NCBI GenBank assembly: GCA_015956445.1
Contig: WIUZ02000019.1
Span: 620,001 to 684,000 of the forward strand
DNA length: 64,000 nucleotides
Direction: 5' to 3'
From: Thelephora terrestris
Taxonomy: Eukaryota; Basidiomycota; Agaricomycetes; Thelephorales; Thelephoraceae
Position numbers and translations under genes: made by a program. How positions within the stretch are numbered: position 1 is the first letter of the stretch; each line of letters starts with the position of its first letter. Positions 12,948-22,949 of this stretch are shown one piece after another. The notes below the pieces were generated by a model. The model was not told the origin of the DNA. It did no database searches and worked only from the letters and a program-made list of their open reading frames with translations.

Positions 12948-13739
12948 GGCACTGGTGAAAGTAGCAATGAAGGTGGGGGTGGGGAAGATTCCTGGGTTGG
13001 ACGGATCACAAACAGTAAGGTGGTGCATCAAGTCCGGATTCACCCCTCTACGAGTTTTGGTCCGGGTTGTGAATTGGCACCTGGTAGGCTGTGAAATTTT
13101 CCTCAGGCCTGCTGGCGATAATACCAAAGCGAAGGCCCCCGGGTACACAATTGACCCGTTTCGGCCGTCCCATCCATCCAGGGTCAATCATCTTGGCGTC
13201 TCGGTTTGAAAGGTTTCCCTGTGAGCGCTTAACCAGCGCCTGTACTCTTTTGCGTGCCCAATCAGACTTCCGATGATGGACAATATCTTGATGTTTGCAA
13301 ATACAACTCAGCTGACCCTCAAGCCCACAGTGCACTTTTTCGATTACGATTAAGTAAATCTCGACCTCTTCGACTTGTACGACGCACAGCAGCTCAACGA
13401 CGCGACGGATCCGTTCAGAAAAGACAGCGCCGAGTAACATCAACGGAACTTTCCGTGAGGTGCTAGGCAATTGCCGAGGTCAGAAGTCGGGGGAACAGTC
13501 GGGGGAACCTCGGAGTCATTCTCTGTAAAACGTTACTTGACAATGGCCCCTCGGCAATCACGGCGCTTTGTCTCTCGAACAGATCCGTCGCAGCGTTCTT
13601 CAAGAGCTGCTGTGTGTGTCGTACTTGAGTACAAGTCGACGACGAGGTCGGGAATGGAATAGTAATGGTCGAAAAAGTGCCTGCGTGAAATCCACAATGA
13701 TGCTGCTGTGAGCCGGGTCGAGGCGGTGTGCTTCTGTAC

Positions 13740-13946
13740 TTACAGTGACCGAATTTTATTCAAGAGTTTAGAACACCCATATGTATTCGCCGCCTCCCTA
13801 ACGACATTGAGAAAGCTCTCGCGTTCAATGCGTTCGTCCGGAGGGCAAACTTCGCGATACTCGGTGGTCCTCGCTTCATGCCAACCACTCGCTAGCAGCT
13901 CCCTACGAGCGTCCCATCTCTTCATTGGACCTCCCCAATGCTCCAA
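13740..13946 (-). pseudogene. Relic of an unidentified neighbour gene (gene X)
   Basis: The minus-strand frame reads RWDARRELLASGWHEART followed by an EYREVC segment. A homologous frame at 18320-18560 reads RWEARREPSASGWHAAVT followed by EYRKAC. Weaker nucleotide similarity to the same region is visible around 900-1000, 2440-2480 and 22300-22340. Conservation of the protein pattern in two spacers shows that it was once coding. The frames are short, lack a credible start and are broken, so the gene appears dead. I do not recognise the family. Confidence 0.5.
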
Positions 13947-14559
13947 AAGGTTAATTGCAGCAGGGGATCCAACGTCGTTGACCCGCTATCTCCCCCCGTA
14001 TCAAATACAATTCTATGGCGGGAGGACCTCGTGGAGAGTCCACGTATCATCGCCTTATCACGCCTTCTAGTCTGTTCGTGTCCTGTCACGTTTATCAGCG
14101 CTCTTCCTAAGCTGTTGTTTCCCCAACCCCGCGCAGTGGCTCCAGTAGAAGTCCAGGATGACGGCGGACCTGTATTTTGACGAGCTCAATGAGGGTAACG
14201 AACCTGCCGTCTCTTGTATGTCCTTCTAGTTTCCGAGGCCAAATATGCTCAAGCTAGTTCGTCGCCTCGGAGTCCTTTTATGTAGGGGTGCCAAAACCTT
14301 ACTCCCCTTAGCTGCGTGTGCTTGTCTGAAATTATTTTCTAGGTGAAGGGCACTCTGACCAGATTTCCAGCACATCTAATGCGAGGGCATTAGATTGGAG
14401 GCCCGGAAAAGGTAGGTGGCATGGCCATGCGTCGATTGTCTTTCGTGATTATCCAAAAAAGGACACGCCTGGTTCCCTGTGTTATTCATCTGCTTCGGCC
14501 GCAGACTTTCTATGGAGGAGATTCTTCGCCAGCCTCGATCGCTGACTACGCTCATTAAC

Positions 14560-14672
14560 CTAGCGGAGATTATCTCAGCTCTCGTGCAACATTTGAAAGA
14601 CGACAGACGAAGGCATGCGGGCCTACAAGTAGTGAGTCTTGATATGGTCGGATTCGTGGGGACCTTGACCAC
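14560..14672 (-). pseudogene. Relic of the 3' end of a glutathionyl-hydroquinone reductase gene
   Basis: Read on the minus strand, the stretch around 14630-14660 encodes DHIKTHY, identical to the seven residues encoded near 23083-23103 in the intact ECM4-type gene. The following intron-like sequence (GTCGTCTTTC, then GAGAGCT) also aligns with the last intron of that gene. Downstream the match fades and a stop codon interrupts the frame. This is evidence that the 3' end of the reductase gene travelled with an array unit and then decayed. Confidence 0.5.
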
Positions 14673-15439
14673 AGGACTCTTCCGATAAAATTATTTCATC
14701 TACCAGAACACAAACAAGGCATTGGTCGAATCCCACTCCAAACGTGGGGAGAAAATCTTAGCCGAGTGGACGGCTCAAGGAGCACGATTACGACGATCCG
14801 AGCGATTGGCAATTCCGTCGCGCCATTTAGAAAGTTGACAGCGGGGAACAGAACGGCAACAGGACAACAGCCAGCCGTGGAATGTCTCTGCCGAAAAGGG
14901 AAGCCGTTCAGGAGTTGCCTAGGTCACAGGTCGGTGGTTTCAACTCACTTTCAAGCGTTGGAATGAAAATCACTCAGCCGCAGACTAGGAAGAGCTTCAG
15001 TGGGACTTGGCACTTTCGCCAAAAAAGGTGCTCTTGTGCAATCGACATCCGAGGACTCCTTAATTCGACATCATGGAACAACGATCCTGGTGGACAACCA
15101 CCAAATGTGGCACATATACCCTCCACCACCACAATCCCGTGAACCTCACCTGGCCATGAAGTCCGGCGGATTGCCTCGACGGTGACCCCCACCTCTTCAT
15201 GTTCACCGATGAGAGTTCCCTCGACAGGAGGACAGTATAGTGGAGCGGACCGTTTGGGGGGCCATTCACCACCTCGCTGCCCTTCGCGGGAACCGTCGTT
15301 CCATCATTCCGGCACTATCCTCAGGCGTCTCGTCTCATCCGCATGGTTACTACTCCTACGCACGAATCAAACATATATTAGACCATAATTGAACAATATA
15401 ACAAATATCGAGCAGAACCTCACGTGGGCTCACGGTTCA

Positions 15440-17763
15440 TCAAAGTCCATAGCGCTCCCTTTCCTCAGGTACCAACAAATTCGGATAACTTGAGTCCTCC
15501 GAACGGCCATCCGTCGCGATGACCAGCGAAGCAAGCGAGGTTGGTTCGAACCCTGGGAGGTTTGCTCGAAAATCATCATATGCTTTTGCTATGATCGTCT
15601 TCCGGCGTCGCAACGGTCCGTTCTCTGCGTCCGAGTCCAGCCCGAGACGTGCGTCGATGGTGCCCAGCACCGTGTTCCAAGATATCTGGTTACGAAGAGT
15701 GGCTCGGTAAGAATTAAAGAGGGAAGATCGTTGTGAGAGACGCACCCCGGTCAACAATTCGACGTGTGGGTGCTTTTCGATGTGAACTTCGAGGGAGAGG
15801 TTGCACAGTTTGTCCACCGTTAGGTCATAGAGATAGTTCATGGGTGTGCTCGAGCTTGTGTCCGTCTGACTTAAGAAGTGGCACAAGGCAGCCAGATGTG
15901 CCAGACATATGATGCAACAGGTCCAGATCGTCTCGATGCCGTCGGTATCCCCTAAACTCATGAACCGCTGCAAGTTCCTCAGAAGGTCATCGGAGAATGC
16001 CTCCAGCGCATGAACCATATGGAGGCATGATCTCTGTCGATCGCCCGTGTTCTCTGCCCCTGAAGGTGGAAGGGGTCAGCCGCAATGCATGGCTGAAACA
16101 TTCGGGTAAACCTTACCTTCAACGGAGTTCAGAGCGTGGACCGCGTCTCTGACCAGCAGAATACTTTGGGTCCGCATTGTCAACGGGCATATCTCGAAGA
16201 GGCATGGGTACACTCGCTAAACCAGACCAACAAATCGGTTTCTTGCACGACGGTAAAATGACCGATGATTCCCACCTGGAGGTCAAGCCTGAACTCTCTC
16301 TCGATTCTCGCCGTCTTCGCGGGCGCAGCTCCACCCAACGTCAAGTACAGAAAGTTCTCGAGATAAATCACCTGGGAGAGGATAGAGGCGTCCTCACGAA
16401 CTTGTTCCGAGAACTCGAGGGGAGGACCGTATTCAGGAAGGAAGCGAAAGTTTTGTTTATCGATAATCTTGCACGCCTTGAGGAAGTACAGTTGAGCGGT
16501 TGCGGTCAGCCCTATAATGATGAAACCGTGCGCGACTTGCACTAGCGCTTGCGCTTTCTCCTTCTCGTGATTAGTTTGGGTGAGCTGGGCGAGGGACTCC
16601 CAAGACCTCTGGATATATCTTGCTTGTAAGAGAACCACGTTAGTGGTATGCTCTGGAGCGCACGATTGCATTCCCATGCCATGAGCGCTGTCCACGAAGT
16701 AGCGATGGACCACAGAATTAGAAGTGTCGCCACGGAGAATAGCTTCTTGTTTCTCCTGGATGAAATAAAGCCCTAGCTTATTGAGTTGACATAGCGCCTT
16801 CAAACGGCTGCCAAAAATCACGAGTTTAGCACCGCTAGCCTTACGAAAACTTCCGATGTTGGGAAAAAGAGACCACGCACAATGTCATATCTAAGCTGCT
16901 CTCTGAGGCCGAGGAAACTTGCAGACGTTCTGGGGGGATGAATGATAGTGGCGGTGAAAGGAAGCGAGGGATGGGTTGGAAACGAGTGGATGGAAGGACT
17001 GTGAGAGAGAGAACGGTACGAGGTGGGGGGCACTCCGTGACGCCGCGAGCTTTCACTATACCTAAGGCACTCGATGAGGGAACTGGTGGCGTCGGTGGTC
17101 GTTCATGGGGATCGGGAGGTCGGGAAAAGTAGTAACCAGAATTAGATAAAGCGGGGAGGGGATCTTCACTCGATGGAGACTTCCGGCGCCTATTTGGAAC
17201 GGAGGAGGATCTTTCGTACGTACACGCGGTGCCCCCATTCTTTTTCACGCATCTCGTGCAAGGTTGTTTGGCATCGCATTTCTGTGGGCGGAATTACCCC
17301 TCGCGTTTCCTAGGTGTAGCTCAAAGACATGGGGTCACTCACATTCTTTCCCTGCCTGATCGCGAAAAGATCATCAGTTCCATCAAGTTTCTCGTGATTA
17401 CCGCGCGCACGGCAACTGACCGACAAGGAAGACACGCCTCACCCGTCCGCAAAGTACTCCCCAGGCCCCTTTTCTTCACCGGGATGTAACAACATTCTTG
17501 GAAGTCTAGAGCCGTGCATCTAGCGCAGCGTGGAATACCTGGGATGCATTTCTTCGAGGGCGAAGCGCATTCGTAGGAAAGAAGATTAGAGATATCGTCT
17601 TGGGAGGCGAAGATAAATGAAGTTCACCACTTTCCGGATCCTGTACGAACGTCAGTACTGGGAGTCAATTCTCCAGAGGCGCCAGTGCCAGTGGATGATG
17701 CTAATTAAGTAGGGGGTGTACGCACCTGCACGCCATACAGGCCCCCTTCGACTGAGTGGACAT
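15440..17763 (-). CDS. Fungal regulator with two tandem Zn2Cys6 clusters, array copy 5
   Basis: Exon 1 is 17726-17763 (MSTQSKGACMACR). Micro-exon 1 is 17628-17640 (I-R-K-V) and micro-exon 2 is 17343-17355 (Q-G-K-N), both 13 nt. Cluster 1 reads CRIRKVKCIPGIPRCARC and cluster 2 CRQGKNKCDAKQPCTRC, closing with a TACTYE segment. The linker (16841-17248) is rich in Pro and Ser. The middle domain (16180-16821, EKQEAILRGDTSNSVVHRY) and the C-terminal exons (15440-16018, with IWTCCIICLAHLAALCHF) are intact and end VPEERERYGL at a TGA at 15440-15442. The middle part is nearly identical to copy 4. It is a probable transcription factor with unknown targets. Confidence 0.83.
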
Positions 17764-18822
17764 CGTACTGGAAAAAGAATGAATAACAAATGTGGGGGGA
17801 GGCATACGGACCGAGCGTAAATGCTGTAGGGGGACGAGCCGTCGCGAGCCGCCTGCGACTCTGTTAAACTTTGATCCCGCGCGGAATTCCCACACATTCG
17901 CGTTTGGCGAAACTTGGCGGAAACCACTTTGCATTGGACTGCCGGACAACACACTTAATTGGCACGAAGCGTGGAGTGTGAGGGAATCCTGGAAACTTTG
18001 ACTCCGGCAGTAACCAGATTTTTGTGGAACGACAGCCTGCCTCGAGTCTCAGCGTCAAGCCATGGTATGAAGTTCAAGTGACATCCAGCGGTTTTTTGCG
18101 ACCTCGTGGCGCACGTTTAGTCTGCTCGAGGATAATGCCCACCCACGACCTAAGGCTTCCGTCGGCATCTCTCCGCAGACACATGGTGCTCGGTCGTTGT
18201 GTGGTTGTGGACCAACAACGGGGTGCCAGTCCCAAGTCCGATCAACACTGTGTAAGTATAACGGCATTCGGATTCCTGATTCCCCAGGCCCCAGTGGTCC
18301 TCGGGCTCCTCCTGAGGCTCTAGCGTTTAATATGTTCGTCCACAGCGCAAGCCTTGCGATACTCGGCGGTTACTGCTGCATGCCAACCACTCGCTGAGGG
18401 CTCCCTACGAGCTTCCCATCTCTCCAATGGACCTCCCCTTTCAGACTGCTCCACGAAGTTCATCGCGGCAGTAGCACAAACATCGTTGGCGCACCATCTT
18501 CCCCAGTAACAAACACTTTTATGACGAGACGAGTTAGAAGGTGCACTTATCATCTCTAGTCCGCTCGAGTTCTGGTCACATTTATCGGCGCACTTAAGCA
18601 CTAGGCCTTTGTTCCCCCCCACGCAGTTTCTACAGGAACAGGTCAGGATGACGGCGAACCTTTGTTGCGACGCGCTCGATGAAGGCCTCAATCTTTTCGT
18701 CTCATACGTCTTTCGGGTTCCCAGGCCTTGATTCCAGCTCCCGCGGCTCAGAAGCCCGTTCCGATCGAACAATATCACAAAATATCGAAGAGGAACAGAT
18801 TATGTATCTACATGGTCTCGCA
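17764..18822. other. Array spacer with gene-X relic
   Basis: This spacer of about 1.06 kb separates copies 5 and 6. The part at 18320-18690 carries the second clear copy of the gene-X relic (RWEARREPSASGWHAAVT on the minus strand). It also contains a stretch near 18600-18680 that matches 14090-14190 and 22480-22560, including a pyrimidine-rich run ending in CACGCAG. The rest shows no coding signal; the segment next to 17764 is expected to be the promoter of copy 5. Confidence 0.45.
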
Positions 18823-21138
18823 TCAAAGTCCCCAACGCTCCCTTTCCTTGGGCTCTAACAAATTCGGAAAACTTGAATTCTCCGAACGACCATCCGTCGC
18901 CAAGACCAATGAACCGAACGAGTCCGGTCCGAACCCTGGGAGGTTCGCCCGAAAATATTCATACGCTTTTTCTATGACCGCCTTCCAGTTTCGCAACGAT
19001 CCCTTCTCTGCGTCCGAGCACGACCCGAGACGTGCGTCAATGGTGTTCAACGCCGTGTTCCAAGATTTCTGATTACAATGAAGCGGCTCAATAAGCGTCT
19101 TCGTTCGGAGGAACCAAACGTTGAGACACGCACCCCAGTCAAAACATCAAAGTGCGAGTACGATTCGATGGGAACTTTGAGAGAGAGGTTGCAAAGTTTT
19201 TCCAACGTCAGGTCATAGAGGTTGTTTGTGGATTTGCTCAGGGTTGTGTCCGTCTGACTCATGAAATGACACAAGGCTGCCAGATGTGACAGACATATGA
19301 CGCAACAAGTCCAGATCGTCTCGACGCCGCTGGCATCCCCTATACTCACGAACTGCTCCAGGTTCCTCATAAGGTCACTGGAGAATGTGTCCAGAGCATA
19401 GACGATACGGAGGCATGATCTTTGTCGGTCGCCAGTGTTCTCTCCCTCTGAAGATGGTGAGAATCAGCCGTAACACAATGTCGCAACATTCGGGTATGTC
19501 TTACGGTCAAAGGAGTTCAGAGCGTGGACCACGTCTCTAACCAACAGGACACTTTGAGTCCGCATGGTCAAAGGGCAAATCTCAAAGAGGCAAGGGTACA
19601 CTCGCTAGAACCAAATCGGTTTCACGCCCCACGGCGAAAGATAGCGGATGGTTCTCACCTCAAGGTCGGACCTAAATTCTTTCTCAATTCTCGCCGTCTT
19701 CACAGGCGCAAGTCCATCCAGCGCCAACTGAATATAATTTTCGAGAAAGATAGCTTGGGAGAGGACAGAGGCCTCCTCGCGAACTCGCTCCGAGTACGCG
19801 ATGGGGAGTCCGGATTCTGGAAGAAACTGGAGTTTTGCTTTCTCGATGATCTTGCACGCCTTCATGAGATACAGCTGAGCTCCTGCACTCATTCCTAAAA
19901 TAAGGAAAGAGTGCGCGACTAGTGTCAGCGCTTGAGCCTTGTCTCTCTCTTGGTTAGTCTTGATGAGCGGGATGATGGATTCCCAAGCCATCTGGCCATA
20001 TCTTGCCTGCAATCGAACCATGTCAGGCGTTTGCGCCGGAGCACAAAAATGCATTCCCATCACACGCGCGCCATCCACAAAGTGGTGATGGACCACAGAA
20101 TCGGAAGTGTCCCCGCGAAGAATGGCTTCTTGTTTCTCCGGTATGAAATAGAGGCCTAGCTTATTCAATTGACATAGCGCCTTCAAACGGCTGCCGAAGA
20201 TCATGACGTTAGTCCCCTGGCCCGACGAAAACGTCACTTCCGATACTGGGAGGAAAAACGACGTACAATGTCATATCTAGGCCGCATCCGGAGGCATCGG
20301 AAACTTGCAGACGTTCGGGGGGGATGACTGATAACGGTTGTGAAAGGGGACGGGGAATGGTCTGAAAACAGATGGATGGAAGAGTTGTGAGCGAGGGTAC
20401 AGTTGGAGATGGGGGGCACTCCGTGGCGGCGCGAGGTTTCGTTATGACTGAGACACTGGACGAGGGGACTCGCGGCGGCGGCGGCGGTCGTTCACAGGGA
20501 TCCGGGTGTATGATAGAATTAGGCGGGGCAAGAAGGGGAGCTTTTCCTGGTCGAGATCTAAGCGGCCTAGGAGGGACGATGCCGATGGATGGAGATCTTT
20601 CGTACGTGCACGTGGCGGTCCTATGCCTCTCCACGCACGTCGTACAAGGTTGTTTGGCGTCGCATCTCTATGGGTGGAATCAACCCTCGCGCCTACTCGG
20701 TTCAGCTCGAGGCATGCCGCCACTCACATTTTTCCCCCGCCTGATCGCGAGAGAACCTTGTCAGGCCAACTTTCCAGAGATCACCGCTTGCAACAACTCA
20801 CCGACAAGGAAGACACGCCTCACGCATTCGCAAGGTGTTCCCGGCTCCCCTCTTCTTCACCGGGAGGTAATGACAATCTTGGACGTTCATAACCACACAT
20901 CTAGCGCACCGTGGAGTACCCGGGATGCATCTCTTCGAGGAAGAAGCGCATTCGCATGAAAAACAATGAGAGACAAGCCTTCAAGACGAGGATAAACGAA
21001 TCTCACCACTTTCCGAACCCTGTATGGATATAAGTATTGGGAATCAATCCTCCAAACGCGCGTGTGCCAGTGGATGATGCCAAGCAGGGGCGGTACGCAC
21101 CTGCACTCCATACATGCACCGCTAGATCTTGTGGACAT
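18823..21138 (-). CDS. Fungal regulator with two tandem Zn2Cys6 clusters, array copy 6
   Basis: Exon 1 is 21101-21138 (MSTRSSGACMECR). Micro-exon 1 is 21007-21019 (V-R-K-V) and micro-exon 2 is 20728-20740 (R-G-K-N), both 13 nt. Cluster 1 has Arg instead of Lys before its third cysteine (RCIPGTPRCARC). Cluster 2 reads CRRGKNKCDAKQPC. The middle domain is at 19605-20230 (EKQEAILRGDTSDSVVHHH). The C-terminal exons (19047-19370 and 18823-19050) end EPKERERWGL before a TGA at 18823-18825. This is the copy nearest the reductase gene and probably borders the array's original flank. It is inferred to act in the nucleus; no target can be read from the sequence. Confidence 0.82.
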
Positions 21139-22949
21139 TGTGCTGGAAAGAAGTAACAACGACAGTGGGAGGGGTGCATGAGGACTAAGCCTGAATGCTG
21201 TGATGGGGGCTAGCCGCCCTGTTGGCCTTGGACACCTCGGACGAGCGAGTCGGTCAAACCTTGATTCGTGCGGAGTTCCGAGACACACATTTCGAAACCA
21301 CTTTGCTCTGGGCTCTCGACCGCCTCACTCGATTAACAAATTAACCAACATATATAAAGCGCGAGGGGCTCCTGGAAAGGTCGACTCCGTGACGAATTTT
21401 TTGTGAACGGGCCTCAAACGGCAGAAATTGTGGTTCCATCGCCCCGAACCCCGTTCGACCACGGATTTCCCCGTACTTAATACATTATACATGGTGTTCG
21501 GTAGACCCACTGCGGTTTCCCGCGAGCGCCGACGCAACTGCGGTAGTCACCTGTCTGGGGTCGTTGATCTGGGCGATCGAACAAAAGACATGGGGGGGGG
21601 TGGGTAATTAATTGCTACAGAAGGCTCAGTGCACTTTTCGACAAAGGTGTCACGTAAGGAGTTGTAGTGGTACTTGCCAGGGATATCTTACTCCTACACT
21701 TCGATATAATGCGACCCGTGGTTTCGGGGTGAAGGGCTAAAACGGAAGCATAGTCCTCTCGCGTTCAAAAGGACTGTCACCGCCAGCGGTTACCAAATCG
21801 GGGTGTGTGACTCTGTGAGGATGCTTCCGGGGTCCATCGGAGTTTCGAGAGTTACCTGTACCTGTATCAGCCCTTGAAAATGACAGGGTCTCTCTGTGAC
21901 TGGCGCTTGTACTCTCTTGGAGACTGCAGGACTGCGCATGCCTGCGCTGGGCGCTCGTAAGCCCATTCATGATTCCGCCAACGGACCTCCGTATTTGCAA
22001 ATAAGACTCAGCTGCTGCCGTGAGCCAAGCCGTCTTCATTCTTGACTTGCACTGACCGAATTTCATCGGCCAATGCATCGAAGGCGTCCGTCGGAATGTA
22101 ACACTGATTATATATGCAGGGACAACGTGGCGACCAACCTCATCTGTGGATGATGACCTCCTTCCTCGTGAGCTCCCAGCACTTAGAATAAGCTGGATCC
22201 AGCCTCAGGTTCAGAGCGGAGGGAGACCACCTTCCCTCCCTAATCATCGGATCGAATGAAAACCACGCGTAGGCGTAGGCTGGAATCTAGCCTCCTGACA
22301 TTTACCCCCGAACGTCCCATCTCTTCACTGAACCTGCCCTCCCAAACGGCAGGGATGCCAACACCGTTGACCCGCCATCTTCTCCCAGTTTCAAAACGCT
22401 TCTAAGATGGGGACGAGGCGCAGAACCTCGTAGAGGGTCCACGCATCGTCTCACCATCACCTCTGTCAGCGTTCTTACGAGCCCATTGCTTTTCTCCCCC
22501 CACGCAGTGACTCCAGGAAAAGTCCAGGATGACGATGGGACCTATCTTGCAATGCGGTTGATGAGGAGGCCTCGAGCCTGTCTCACATCGAGGATAAAAC
22601 TTGGCCAGCTCCCTCGGCGAATCCTGATCTCACAGGGGTACCTGAATGCCTGCTTCCATGAACACCGTTTACCACTACGATGGCTGGTTCTCCCTACCAT
22701 TTAATGGTGCATCGAGTTCCTCGCAGGCTCGCAGTGCACGAATAGCACCCAAATATCGAATACCTCTGCAGATCAAGTAAACCGTTGCCTGGACCACAGA
22801 TCGGCAGTTTCAACGCCGGTGTAACGGGAGGGAACGTCGCTCAGCCGCAAAATATGCCACGAACCCGTTCACTGCACACAATTCGGTTTATTATACATAC
22901 ACAAGTCTTCGAACAGAACTACTCTTTGGCGCTATCCCGAAGCGGTTTT
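21139..22949. other. Spacer upstream of array copy 6
   Basis: This 1.8-kb segment has no intact gene. A TATATAAAG-like run near 21350 lies about 210 nt upstream of the copy 6 ATG and could be part of its promoter. Stretches at 21880-22080, 22300-22400, 22480-22560 and 22780-22860 resemble segments of the 13-15 kb and 17.8-18.7 kb spacers, so the same relic sequences occur here. A run of ten Gs with one flanking G/T change sits at 21590-21602. Confidence 0.4.

Larger units (their letters stand above)
12948..15439. other. Array spacer with several gene relics
   Basis: This 2.5-kb spacer has no intact gene but at least three recognisable relics, listed separately where possible: a fragment of an unidentified protein at about 13.74-13.95 kb, a fragment resembling the 3' end of the glutathionyl-hydroquinone reductase gene at 14.56-14.67 kb, and a minus-strand open stretch at 15.06-15.27 kb shared with the 1.4-1.6 kb spacer. 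Its organisation mirrors the sequence upstream of copy 6 (21.9-23.2 kb), which indicates that the amplified unit included flanking genes. Confidence 0.5.

Noticed and set aside
21590-21602. Run of guanines as a regulatory G-quadruplex
   Set aside because: A single G run cannot form an intramolecular quadruplex without three neighbours, which are absent.
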